64,000 bases of DNA from an uncultured Eggerthella sp. (GTDB lineage: Bacteria > Actinomycetota > Coriobacteriia > Coriobacteriales > Eggerthellaceae), in assembly GCA_900542265.1 (NCBI GenBank), contig UQML01000007.1:5816-69815 (forward strand), given 5' to 3'. Positions 55,471 through 64,000 of this stretch are shown here, piece by piece. Position numbers and translations under genes: made by a program. The number at the start of each line of letters is the position of its first letter. Positions within the stretch are counted from its first letter, which is position 1. The notes beneath the pieces were generated by a model. That model did not search any database, had not been told where the DNA came from, and worked only from the letters and a program-made list of their open reading frames with translations.

Positions 55471-55542
55471 AAAGCTAGAGAGTTCGTACTACTCAAACGG
55501 GGTATGAGCCCCGTCACGCAGACCTTGAAGTCAAACAAGAAC

Positions 55543-56433
55543 CTAGAGGAAGCGATAGTAGACCGTACGTGTGCCCCAGTCAGCAACACTGCTTGCACCA
55601 AGAGCGTTGTACACACCGGGAGCCAAATCAAGCGACCGGCCGTATTTAGCAAAACTACCCGTATCAGTTACGGTTGCAATAACAACTTTGTCCTGATAGC
55701 AAATCTCAACAATACGACCCAGCAAATAGGACTTACTCTCTGGCACAGCAACCGTAATAGAACCGCCGTGCAAAGACACACCGGAAGCGGTAGTAGAAAC
55801 ACCAAAGTTACCTTTGCCGTCATCATTGGTAGCTACGTTGTACGCACTTGCAACGCCACTTGACCAGGTTCCGTCATGCACATCAGGTGCAATACGAGGA
55901 GCCGTAGGTAGCGGATCGAGCGTGCATACCTCGCGTGCCTTCTCAACGGCCGTAGGATTAGAATAATCAACTGCAACTGGCACAACAACCGGATCAGGAT
56001 CTTTCACCGTAATAGAACGAGGAGATGCATCTGTTGGAGTTACTGCTTCTGAAGGAACATCAGAAACTTGTGCAAGGCCATCACTTGAAGCACCAACCGA
56101 TAAACCTTTGATTCTGTCTGCCGCAGCCACCGTTTGTGAATCTGAAGCTGATTGCGAATCCCCCACACCAATGGTAGATGTATCTGCCTCATTTGCGCCT
56201 TGTGCTGCGTTTGTAATAGTAAGAGTAAGCGCTCCGATAACCGCGACGATTGCCAAAAGAATCAAAAGCATTGCAGGCGACCGACGCTGTTTAATATGTG
56301 TATTGGCTGAAGCCAAATAACCTCCAAGGTCCAGGCTTGCGTTCGTTTCAAACAAATCTTCATGCTTCTCAAGTGCATGCGATACTGTCTTGACTGGCTC
56401 ACAAAGCATGAGCGCAATCCAACTACTAGCCAA
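55543..56433 (-). CDS. RlpA-like double-psi beta-barrel protein
   Basis: A 296-residue protein: a membrane segment near residues 54-72 (AMLLILLAIVAVIGALTLTI), a Ser/Val/Asp linker and a C-terminal barrel with SGVASAYNVATNDDGKG, GGSITVAVPESKSYLLGRIV, VVIATVTDTGSFAKYGRSLD and LAPGVYNALGASSVADWG. RlpA-type domains cleave naked glycan strands or bind wall; the catalytic His of active ones is not obvious. The start is TTG 56433 or ATG 56409; neither has a good ribosome site. Confidence 0.8.
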   Translation of the reverse strand: MASSWIALMLCEPVKTVSHALEKHEDLFETNASLDLGGYLASANTHIKQRRSPAMLLILLAIVAVIGALTLTITNAAQGANEADTSTIGVGDSQSASDSQTVAAADRIKGLSVGASSDGLAQVSDVPSEAVTPTDASPRSITVKDPDPVVVPVAVDYSNPTAVEKAREVCTLDPLPTAPRIAPDVHDGTWSSGVASAYNVATNDDGKGNFGVSTTASGVSLHGGSITVAVPESKSYLLGRIVEICYQDKVVIATVTDTGSFAKYGRSLDLAPGVYNALGASSVADWGTRTVYYRFL

Positions 56434-56659
56434 GCCGTTTTAGATATCAAAAGTCTATAAGGGCTTTCATGTACACGCGGATTTCTTCTCCAACGTGATC
56501 TCATGAGACTCTTGTATCTCTTTTCAGCATTTTCAATTATAGCGGTTTATGTGTTTCTCACAAACTTTAGCAACTCCGCGAACGGTCTTTACCACAAAGA
56601 CATCCTATGATATACGCATCATACGCACGTCGTCTTTGCTCCCTTTTTAGTGCAATGGT

Positions 56660-56692
56660 TTTACAAAATATACAAAATTTACAAAACATACA
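56660..56692. repeat. 10-bp degenerate tandem repeat at the stop of the hemolysin III gene
   Basis: Four ACAAAA-TATAC/TTTAC/CATAC-like units (56660 onward) cover the stop codon at 56679. Confidence 0.6.
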
Positions 56693-57503
56693 AAACAATT
56701 GAAAGAAACTGACAGACAGATCCACCAAGCACGAAAACATGAAACACTGAGTGGATATAGCGCACCTTTTTGGTAGCTGCATAAAGCACTGCACCCACGG
56801 TATAGCTAATACCACCAGCAACCAAAAGCCAGAAACCAGCAGGAGCAAGAAAACTATAGAGTTGCGGCAAAAAAACCACCACTGACCAACCAAGCGCAAC
56901 ATAGAGCACGGCCGATATCCAACGCGGACGGGTTACCCAAAATGCCTCAAATATAATACCAATCAGGGAAACTGCCCAGACAAAAAGACATAGCCACAAA
57001 CCGCCCACATCCGCAAGCGTGATGAGGCAATAGGGCATATATGTTGCTGCAATATAGAGATAAATACACGAATGATCGAGAACCCTAAATACGCGTTTAG
57101 CTCCAAGCGGCTGAATGGCATGATACAGTGTCGAAATCAAATACTCACAAAGCATCCCAATGGTGTAGACAAGCGCGCATAACAACGACACGCCACCACC
57201 ATGATTAAGCGCAGTCACGACAGCGATCGGGATAGCAGCTATGGCAAGCCCTGCCCCAATACCATGGGTAATGGCGTTAGCAATCTCTTCCCCCACTGTA
57301 TAATCGTGCCCGCGCGCCGCGCGTGCAGCACGACGCTTTTCAGCTAAATAATGGCGCTGCTCTTTTTTGCGCTGCTTGACCGCTTTGAGTGTTGCTTTAT
57401 CCACAGAGCTCATAGCACCCGCGCCTACTTCAGTGCTTGCACGACGAGACAAGTCTTCAAACCCTTGAGGAATCCATTCATGATTTGCCGATGGGGTAGC
57501 CAT
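56679..57503 (-). CDS. Hemolysin III / PAQR family membrane protein
   Basis: A 274-residue protein with a basic cytoplasmic N-terminus and seven hydrophobic helices. Family motifs: GEEIANAITHGIGAG, LISTLYHA with the metal-binding His, LDHSCIYLYIAATYMPY, and HSVFHVFVLGG near the end. HlyIII proteins are putative zinc-dependent hydrolases of the adiponectin-receptor fold; the haemolysin name rests on one example. Two bp after the PH-domain gene stop. Confidence 0.9.
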   Translation of the reverse strand: MATPSANHEWIPQGFEDLSRRASTEVGAGAMSSVDKATLKAVKQRKKEQRHYLAEKRRAARAARGHDYTVGEEIANAITHGIGAGLAIAAIPIAVVTALNHGGGVSLLCALVYTIGMLCEYLISTLYHAIQPLGAKRVFRVLDHSCIYLYIAATYMPYCLITLADVGGLWLCLFVWAVSLIGIIFEAFWVTRPRWISAVLYVALGWSVVVFLPQLYSFLAPAGFWLLVAGGISYTVGAVLYAATKKVRYIHSVFHVFVLGGSVCQFLSIVLYVL

Positions 57504-57505
57504 AC

Positions 57506-59776
57506 CTATCTCATTTCCGCGTCAGTCGATGTTGCAGCATCAGGCGCTGGTGCTGGTGTAGCCTCGGGTGCAGGCGCAACCTCAGGTGCTGGTGCTGGTG
57601 CAGCCTCGGGTGCAGGCGCAACCTCAGGTGCTGGTGCTGGTGCAGGTGCAAGCGATGCTGCGACCTCAACCGTGGGCGCAACCTCAGGCGTCGTGGCGTC
57701 GGCACATGTCTTATTGCCACCTGGCTGGATCCAATCCATCCAACGCTCTGCATCCGCTTGTCTAATATCGATCAAACGCTCAGCAGTTCCCCCGGTACCA
57801 GCAGCGCTACGCGCCATAAGCGTAACCGTTTTTGCACGACGCTGAAGCGGATTGGTTTTAGTACCGCCATATTGAATTTTATTGCGCATCATAGACACCG
57901 TACGCGTAGTGTAGTGTCCTGAGGTAATCGTAAGATATTTATAGTCCAAACCAAACGCCGCAGACTTGTACCACAAAAGCGCACCAATAAATTCAACAAT
58001 CATAATAATAAGAGCTAGCGCATAGAGATAACCAAGCGCACCCATATAGAGCGCTTGTGCTACCAGATAATCCACGTGAGCAGGATTAGAAAGATCAAGT
58101 GCCAAAAGGTCAATCTGGATAAGCGCGATCGTCAAGACAACCAACGCCCAGAAACCAAACCCTTGCACAATGCCTTCACGAATAAGTGCACGGCGACGCG
58201 CAACAGGAGCAACACGTGTATCAGGGTGCGCGTAGTCGGCAAATTCAGGCGTAAGACCCTGGATAATCTCATCGACTTTAGACTTTTTAATAAAGGGATG
58301 CACAACCATAGCGCTCAAAGCCGCATCGTCAGACGTAGAAGAATCTGATGTGACTGAACCCAAGCGTCCATAAGCAAGCGTGCAATAGCCGATTAATCGC
58401 TGGAAAAGTGTCTGGGTGATCTCAACCGACTGGATGCGATCAATATCAATACCCTTAAACGTGTGTGAAAACAAGCCGTATTCAACCTCAACACGACTGC
58501 CACGACGCCGCGCATTAAAACCAGCATACTGAATGCACGTACCTATCAACAAAATGACCCAAACAATCAGCACGAAACCAAGCGCCGACACAATCATAGG
58601 AATCACAAGCGCAGGCAACAATTCAGAATGCACTGCAGAAACAGCTGCAGCAATAATGTCGTCTTCAGTAAGGAAGTTAAAATCAGCAAGAGTACCTAAA
58701 AATGAAACGGCCGTGATAATAACCGTAAAAATCGCCATCAGGGTAGACGACTTGCCGCACAATGCCGACAAAAACAACTGCGAATTGGTAAGACCGTAGC
58801 TATACGTCACCTGCCCCGTATTGATTTCCGCGCCACCAAAAATACCGCGCATATCGTTGGCAAAGTTCGCAGGCGCATCAAGCACATTGCCCGTTGTCGG
58901 AATCGCATCGGGAGCCACACTAGGAATTACACCGGGAGTCGTACCGGGGTTCACACCGGAAGCTACACCGGGAGTCGTACCGTAGGTTGCACCAGGGCTT
59001 CTATCAGATGCCGATGGGGATAGCACAGACGCAGGCACAGGCACGGGTTGAATAGGCACGCCTCCCTGCGAGAGCTGCCACTGGTTGTACTCTGCAACCT
59101 GTTGTTGATAGGTTTGCCATGCAAGATAATCGCGCGCTTGCTCAGGCGTGTATCCCTGCTCCATCAGCTGCTTGCGCACAAAGATTTCGCGACGGATATA
59201 CTCAGCAGCGCTCTTATCCACAAATGGAATTACCGTTGCCTTATTAGAAGAGCCGCCCGCCGTCTCAATGGTTACGCTACACACCCCAATCAAACGCTGG
59301 ATAAATGTCGCTTTTTGATCAATCGATTGCACGCGCTGATATGGAATATGCGTACGCGATTTAAAAATAATGCCTTTATAGAAGTTGAATTCACGCGGTG
59401 AAAATGTATACCACGTGAATTTGTAGCCAATAATGCGCCCCACAATAATAAACGCCATCACCAAAATAATGACGACAGCAGTAATGCCTAAAGCAAGCGT
59501 CGTCTCTGCATCTTCACCCGTCGGTATGCCTTCGGCAATCACCGAGATAAACGAACCTCCCAGGCTTACCATAATAGCAATGAGCACTGGGATAAGAATC
59601 TGTACCGAACCTAGCCAGATATAGCTATGATGCAGCGTGAAACGTTCCTCCGGTTGTGACGCACCTGGTTGGACGCCTGGTTGGACGCCTGGTTGGACAC
59701 CTGATTGAGGAGCAGGCGATGGGGTTGCTTCTGCTTGTGGCGCACTCTGTTGTGGCTCAGGTTGAACGGGACTCAT
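57506..59776 (-). CDS. Two PH-domain (YdbT-like) membrane protein
   Basis: A 756-residue protein with two bPH_2 domains (each a PH-like fold after two membrane helices): TFSPREFNFYKGIIFKSRTHIPYQRVQSIDQK and its second copy VEVEYGLFSHTFKGIDIDRIQSVEITQ. A third, DYKYLTITSGHYTTRTVSMMRN, is weaker. The Pro/Gly linkers carry slippage-type repeats (GVQPGVQPGVQPG; GATYGTTPGVASGV). The end is an Ala-Pro-Glu repeat. YdbS/YdbT pairs resist lantibiotics in Bacillus. The start overlaps the next gene's stop by four bases. Confidence 0.85.
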   Translation of the reverse strand: MSPVQPEPQQSAPQAEATPSPAPQSGVQPGVQPGVQPGASQPEERFTLHHSYIWLGSVQILIPVLIAIMVSLGGSFISVIAEGIPTGEDAETTLALGITAVVIILVMAFIIVGRIIGYKFTWYTFSPREFNFYKGIIFKSRTHIPYQRVQSIDQKATFIQRLIGVCSVTIETAGGSSNKATVIPFVDKSAAEYIRREIFVRKQLMEQGYTPEQARDYLAWQTYQQQVAEYNQWQLSQGGVPIQPVPVPASVLSPSASDRSPGATYGTTPGVASGVNPGTTPGVIPSVAPDAIPTTGNVLDAPANFANDMRGIFGGAEINTGQVTYSYGLTNSQLFLSALCGKSSTLMAIFTVIITAVSFLGTLADFNFLTEDDIIAAAVSAVHSELLPALVIPMIVSALGFVLIVWVILLIGTCIQYAGFNARRRGSRVEVEYGLFSHTFKGIDIDRIQSVEITQTLFQRLIGYCTLAYGRLGSVTSDSSTSDDAALSAMVVHPFIKKSKVDEIIQGLTPEFADYAHPDTRVAPVARRRALIREGIVQGFGFWALVVLTIALIQIDLLALDLSNPAHVDYLVAQALYMGALGYLYALALIIMIVEFIGALLWYKSAAFGLDYKYLTITSGHYTTRTVSMMRNKIQYGGTKTNPLQRRAKTVTLMARSAAGTGGTAERLIDIRQADAERWMDWIQPGGNKTCADATTPEVAPTVEVAASLAPAPAPAPEVAPAPEAAPAPAPEVAPAPEATPAPAPDAATSTDAEMR

Positions 59777-60267
59777 ACATCCTCCCGCGCTACGCGAGCT
59801 AACTCTGCTGCTCTATCACGAACCGCATCGGCAATATCTGCTCGAAGACCTGGAATATCCATCTCACCTGCAGCAGTCGATACCGTCACGGATGCAAGAC
59901 CGCACGCACGCAACACTGGTCCTTGCTTGGTGTCTGTATTTTGCACACGAATGAAAGGCACCACGTAACGATGGCGCCAAATGATACCATAGGCAATATC
60001 AAGAAAGTCGCTGCGCAACTCGTAACGCCAACGCGCATAGCGAATAGGGGGCAAAATTACGAGCACCACGATGAGCGCAATCACAAAAAGCACGGTAATG
60101 ATGATGCAATACGGGATTACCCATGCCCACATCTCAGAATCGATCCAACCAAAAAGAGCACCCAAGAAAAGCGCACACGCATAAATTATGGTGGTAGTGG
60201 CAGTATCTCTAATGCGCCACACCGTCTTCATCTTGGGATCGAGTTGTTCGCATGGTTGCTCGGTCAT
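59773..60267 (-). CDS. PH-domain (YdbS-like) membrane protein
   Basis: A 164-residue protein with two helices (IIYACALFLGALFGWI, VLFVIALIVVLVILPP) and one bPH_2 domain (YELRSDFLDIAYGIIWRHRYVVPFIRVQNTD). Paired with the YdbT-like gene with a four-base overlap (ATGA), so translation is coupled. Confidence 0.88.
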   Translation of the reverse strand: MTEQPCEQLDPKMKTVWRIRDTATTTIIYACALFLGALFGWIDSEMWAWVIPYCIIITVLFVIALIVVLVILPPIRYARWRYELRSDFLDIAYGIIWRHRYVVPFIRVQNTDTKQGPVLRACGLASVTVSTAAGEMDIPGLRADIADAVRDRAAELARVAREDV

Positions 60268-60350
60268 AAACCCTCCTGATTATTGGACAGACTCACTTAT
60301 TCTAAAATACGAGCCTCATTGATGAAGTGTTTATACACCTTAACACTAGC

Positions 60351-61448
60351 TTAATAATAACGATAATATGCCGCGCATGACCCCTCAGAAGAAACCATGC
60401 AAGGACCAACCGGATTTTCAGGCGTGCAAACCTTACGGAACAAGGGGCACTCGTTAGGCGCCATCATGCCGCGCAGCACATCTCCGCAACGACAGCCCTT
60501 AGGTTCTTGGGTAGGCTCAACATCCGGCTCAAAACGCTTAACCGCATCAAACTGGGCATATTCCGGACGAATAGCATAGCCAGATCCCGGGATAACGCCA
60601 AGCCCACGCCACGTTGCATCGACCGTTTCAAAAACTTCATCAATTGCGGCAAGCGCCACAGGATTACCTTCTGGCATAACGCCACGGGTATACGCAATTT
60701 CAATCTCAGCACGGCCTTCGTGGAGCTGACGCATGATCATGGCAATGCCTTGGAGCACATCAACGGGCTCGAAGCCCGTGATCACACCAGGGATGCCGTA
60801 TTTGCGAGCAAGAAACTCATAGGGTTTTACGCCAATAATGGTTGATACATGACCGGGCAAAATAAGCGCATTAATCTCTAGCTGCGGATCAGCAACAATT
60901 ACCTCGAGCGCCCCCGGCATATTTTTGTGCGCCACAAAGACAGAGAAATTATCAAGGCCAAGCGCTTGAGCGCGCTTGATAGCCATAGCCACGAGTGGCG
61001 TGGTTGTCTCAAATCCAACACCTACAAATACAATCTGCTTGTCAGGATTTTCTTGGGCCAGCTTGAGCGCATCCAAAGGCGAATACACAATGTTAATATC
61101 GCGGCCTTGCGCCTGCTCCTGGAGCAGGCTTGAGGTAGAACCGGGAACGCGCGTCATATCGCCAAAGGTTGCAATAGCAACATCAGGAATCCGCGCAAGC
61201 GCAATCACGGTATCAATGTCTTTGTTGGAGGTGACACACACCGGACACCCTGGTCCTGAAGCAAGACGTGTACCTTCAGGCATCATGGTACGCAAGCCGT
61301 TACGCGCGATCGCGACCGTATGGGTGCCACATACTTCCATTAGCGTAGCATGTTCAGGAGCCCACTGGTTGATAGAGTGAATTAAGCCACGCGCTAGTTC
61401 AGGATCTCTAAACGTGGCGGTAGCGGTAGCCGATAGATCCATCGCCAT
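60351..61448 (-). CDS. hypD: HypD, hydrogenase maturation factor
   Basis: A 365-residue protein that holds a [4Fe-4S] cluster and, with HypC, carries the Fe(CN)2CO group. Motifs LMEVCGTHT (Cys41), GPGCPVCVTS, GFETTTP, GHVSTIIG and the C-terminal cluster ligands CRCGDVLRG, CPLFRKVCTPENPVGPCMVSSEGSCAAYYRY are all present. Two bp after hypC. Confidence 0.96.
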   Translation of the reverse strand: MAMDLSATATATFRDPELARGLIHSINQWAPEHATLMEVCGTHTVAIARNGLRTMMPEGTRLASGPGCPVCVTSNKDIDTVIALARIPDVAIATFGDMTRVPGSTSSLLQEQAQGRDINIVYSPLDALKLAQENPDKQIVFVGVGFETTTPLVAMAIKRAQALGLDNFSVFVAHKNMPGALEVIVADPQLEINALILPGHVSTIIGVKPYEFLARKYGIPGVITGFEPVDVLQGIAMIMRQLHEGRAEIEIAYTRGVMPEGNPVALAAIDEVFETVDATWRGLGVIPGSGYAIRPEYAQFDAVKRFEPDVEPTQEPKGCRCGDVLRGMMAPNECPLFRKVCTPENPVGPCMVSSEGSCAAYYRYY

Positions 61449-61450
61449 AC

Positions 61451-61687
61451 CTAAAGCCCTTCTACATCCGCAAGCTCGGGGAAACTCTTGATCAGATCAA
61501 GCGTCTCATTGGCGTAATCTTCGCTCACAATCTCAATAGCAAAACCGGCATGCACAAGCACATAATCATCAACTTGCGCCGCCGGCGTTAAGTCGAGCGA
61601 CACATCACGCGTCACGCCTAAAATATCTACGGTAGCCATATGGTCATCGGAGATGGTACGCACGCGTGCGGGGATAGCTAGACACAT
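61451..61687 (-). CDS. hypC: HypC, hydrogenase maturation chaperone
   Basis: A 78-residue chaperone with the N-terminal MCLAIPARV, whose Cys2 binds the iron group and the hydrogenase large subunit, and VLVHAGFAIEIVSEDYANETL. Between hypF and hypD. Confidence 0.96.
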   Translation of the reverse strand: MCLAIPARVRTISDDHMATVDILGVTRDVSLDLTPAAQVDDYVLVHAGFAIEIVSEDYANETLDLIKSFPELADVEGL

Positions 61688-61768
61688 ATCGCAAAACCTC
61701 CTGCCTGGTTAGTTTTCCTATAACGTTTCCGGCTGCAAATCCGGTTGCGCTTCCGGCTGCAATTTTGG

Positions 61769-64000
61769 TTACAATTTTTGTTGCAATCCTAGCACGGCTT
61801 GACCATAGGAAATATTGCCGTCGTTTGGAGGGAGCTCTACATTGAGGGCAACGGCAATCCCGGCTGCGGTGAGCGCTTCAATCACGCCTTCCGTCAGGTA
61901 GCGGTTCATGAATACACCGCCGGAAAGCACCACCGTGTCAACCGTAAGCGCGCTAATGGCAAGCTGCGCCACGAGCACAATCAGGTTAATAACCGCATCG
62001 TGGAATTTTTTGGCGATGAGGTTGGCCGGCACGCCTGCACCCAGATCCGCCAAAATGGCCGCAATAACCGGCTCAGGATCCATAAGGATTACTGAGACTT
62101 CTTGAGCGGTCGCACCTTCTACCCCGACGTTTTTAATGAGCGCAAATTCATAGGGTGCTGATGCGTCAGGATGCGCATCAAGGTAGGTCGCAATGGACTC
62201 ATCCGAGATACCTTCGTGCACCGCGGTTTCTAACCTGATGGCAGGCTCACCGTCATACGTTGCGCGCTCACAAATTCCCGTAAGGGCAGAAACCGCATCA
62301 AACAAGCGTCCCATGGACGAGGTCATAGGGGCATTCACACCACGTTCAACCTGCATAGCAAGTGCTTCTTGGAGCTGCGACTCAAGCCCGGCCACAAAGT
62401 GCTGTGCTTGCTTAGTTTCGAGTAAGTCATATGCCCACAACACGCCATATGCACTACGGCGCGGGTCTTTGACGGCAGCCGCACCTCCCGGTAAGGGGAA
62501 ATACGCTAGGTTGGCAAAGCGCTCAAACGTCTCAAAGTTGGCAAGCAATACCTCGCCGCCCCAGATGGTGCCATCCATGCCATAACCTGTTCCATCAAAG
62601 GAAAATCCCACGACCGGAGGAGTCAAGCCATGCTCGCCCATAACGGAGAGGATATGGGCGTAGTGATGCTGCACCTCAATCAGTGGCAACGGGACCGTGG
62701 CTGCGCTGGCTGCCGCCGTGTTGGCTGCCGCCGTGTTGGCATCGGCCGTAGCGACCGCTTTTGCACGTACCCGTCCACCTGCTTCCGCTAGCGCTGCCGC
62801 ATCACGGTATTGTTTGGACAAAATGTAATCAGGATGCTTATCAAGCGCAATAGCATCCGGTGCAATACGGGAGAGTTCCTCGTAGCGTTTGCGCGCCTCC
62901 TCCCACGCATCCAACACCGCTGCATTTTCCACGTCTCCCATATGCTGCGAGACAAAGGCTTCTGCGGCATCGCGCGTCAACGTGAAGGTATTTTTTTGTT
63001 GCGAGCCTACGGCGAGCACACTCTTATAGGCGCCATCTTGCGCCGCGGGAATGCTGAGCGCGGTAGGTGCACATCCACGTGCGCGGCGCACAAATTGCAC
63101 CATGGAGCCTTCCGGCAAACGCACCAAGCGCAACACCGAATCATCGTAGCGCGCCACAATAGCGCGATTGTTTACCAAAAACGCATCAGCCACACGACCA
63201 AGCTGCGCAAATGCTTCGTCTTCGGTAATGCAAATGGGATTGTCGTGTAAATTACCGCTGGTCATAACGAGCATGCCACCAAAATCATGCGCCAGAAGCA
63301 TTTGTACGGGCGTTGCCGGAAGCATGACACCGAGCTCATGCACCCCATCGGCAAGACCTGGCGCTAATGCAGGCGCATCCACCTTTTTACGCAAAAGCAC
63401 GATGGGGCGCGCCGCAGACTTCAAATACGCTGCTTCATCATCACTAACCTCGCAATAGACGCGTGCATCATCGAGCGTGGGAACCATGACGGCAAAGGGC
63501 TTTCCTTCGCGTGCTTTGCGCTCACGCAAGGTAGCGAGTGCATCCGGATTAGCCGCATCGCATACGAGATGATAGCCACCCAGACCCTTAACGGCGACAA
63601 TGCCGCCGGCGCGCAACAGCGCAACACACTGTGCGAGCAGTGCATCACTTGAGTCACGGTCGTGCGCCCAGACAATCTCTTGGTGGAGCTCGAGTGCGCG
63701 AGCCGTAATCCAACCGAGCTCAGGACCACACGTGAAGCAGGCATCGGGCTGCGCATGAAAGCGTCGGTCGAAAGGATCCTCGTACTCAGCAGCGCAGGCA
63801 GGACACATCTCAAAATCAGCCATGGATGTGTTGGCGCGGTCGTAGGGCAAGCGATTCAAGATGGTAAAGCGCGGACCGCAATTAGTGCAGTTGATAAAAG
63901 GATACCGGTAACGTCGGTTCTCCGGGTCAAAAAGCTCCGCCGCACACGCCTCACACGTGCCCAGATCGGGCGATACCAACGTGGTGTTGTCAGTTTCTTG
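61769..64000 (-). CDS. hypF: HypF, carbamoyltransferase (5' end outside window)
   Basis: The gene runs past the right edge; only the part after the acylphosphatase domain is seen. The visible 743 residues include the zinc-finger-like segment CEACAAELFDPENRRYRYPFINCTNC (Cys pairs), the YrdC-like domain (AVKGLGGYHLVCDA, KPFAVMVPTLDD, TSGNLHDNPI) and the Kae1-like C-terminal domain (VQHHYAHILSVMGEHGL, FSFDGTGYGMDGTIWGGEVL, SGGVFMNRYLTEGV). HypF makes the thiocarboxamide cyanide precursor from carbamoyl phosphate. It is the upstream gene of hypF-hypC-hypD. Confidence 0.96.
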   Translation of the reverse strand, partial: QETDNTTLVSPDLGTCEACAAELFDPENRRYRYPFINCTNCGPRFTILNRLPYDRANTSMADFEMCPACAAEYEDPFDRRFHAQPDACFTCGPELGWITARALELHQEIVWAHDRDSSDALLAQCVALLRAGGIVAVKGLGGYHLVCDAANPDALATLRERKAREGKPFAVMVPTLDDARVYCEVSDDEAAYLKSAARPIVLLRKKVDAPALAPGLADGVHELGVMLPATPVQMLLAHDFGGMLVMTSGNLHDNPICITEDEAFAQLGRVADAFLVNNRAIVARYDDSVLRLVRLPEGSMVQFVRRARGCAPTALSIPAAQDGAYKSVLAVGSQQKNTFTLTRDAAEAFVSQHMGDVENAAVLDAWEEARKRYEELSRIAPDAIALDKHPDYILSKQYRDAAALAEAGGRVRAKAVATADANTAAANTAAASAATVPLPLIEVQHHYAHILSVMGEHGLTPPVVGFSFDGTGYGMDGTIWGGEVLLANFETFERFANLAYFPLPGGAAAVKDPRRSAYGVLWAYDLLETKQAQHFVAGLESQLQEALAMQVERGVNAPMTSSMGRLFDAVSALTGICERATYDGEPAIRLETAVHEGISDESIATYLDAHPDASAPYEFALIKNVGVEGATAQEVSVILMDPEPVIAAILADLGAGVPANLIAKKFHDAVINLIVLVAQLAISALTVDTVVLSGGVFMNRYLTEGVIEALTAAGIAVALNVELPPNDGNISYGQAVLGLQQKL

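Noticed and set aside
57506..57700. Ala-Pro-Glu repeat as a separate gene or a structural repeat element
   Set aside because: It is the in-frame tail of the PH-domain protein; the opposite-strand readings are shadows.

Overview
The window reads as part of the chromosome of a low-to-mid GC actinobacterium of the class Coriobacteriia (an Eggerthellales-like anaerobe; this is inference). Support: a menaquinone operon, rubredoxin, NiFe-hydrogenase maturation genes (hypF, hypC, hypD), a large secreted DUF11-repeat protein with a degenerate sorting signal, MATE/MFS exporters, an AAA-ATPase family and Fic proteins of types common in that group, and an actinobacterial-style PknB-like kinase. No species can be fixed from the window alone.

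Layout. 0-16.3 kb: end of a hybrid histidine kinase, a flavodoxin lipoprotein, an alpha/beta hydrolase, a 1654-residue surface protein, rubredoxin, a MATE exporter, an MFS exporter divergent from a zinc-ribbon HTH regulator, then a decay zone (truncated PIN toxin, AAA ATPase that has lost its Walker B segment, frameshifted surface-protein remnant) and an acyltransferase-like membrane protein. 16.8-28.3 kb: a composite genomic island in the 3' end of an initiator tRNA gene. Three direct copies of the last 47 bp of that tRNA (16812, 19106, 28221) delimit two tandem elements. The first (2.2 kb) carries a Fic protein and a RelB/YafQ toxin-antitoxin pair. The second (9 kb) carries two toxin/immunity-like modules with a DUF4417 fragment, a VbhA-Fic fusion, a large type IIG-like restriction-modification enzyme, mobilisation remnants (MobC, VirE fragment, excisionase-like HTH), a zinc-finger protein and a 37-codon stub of the integrase.

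28.5-64 kb: mostly minus-strand core genes. These are a Ser/Thr kinase operon, an orphan HicB-like protein, a CDF cation transporter, a DegV protein, a bactofilin-like membrane protein, the menaquinone run (mazG, menF, menD, a menH-menB fusion, a menE-menC fusion) preceded by xth, folE and an ACT-domain gene, purC, an OmpR-type two-component system, a Tat-type secreted protein, purB, two TrkA-type potassium-channel regulators, an RlpA-like protein, a hemolysin III protein, two PH-domain membrane proteins, and hypD-hypC-hypF running off the right edge.

The strongest unexplained signal is not a gene. The octamer GCGATGGG (or its complement), often extended to GGCGATGGGG, occurs 28 times by my hand count, in several reading frames and between genes, against about 2 expected by chance, and never between 15995 and 30343, which includes the whole island. 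It behaves like a genome-wide architectural word (Chi-, HIP1- or uptake-sequence-like). A second theme is many short tandem duplications lying on or just after stop codons.
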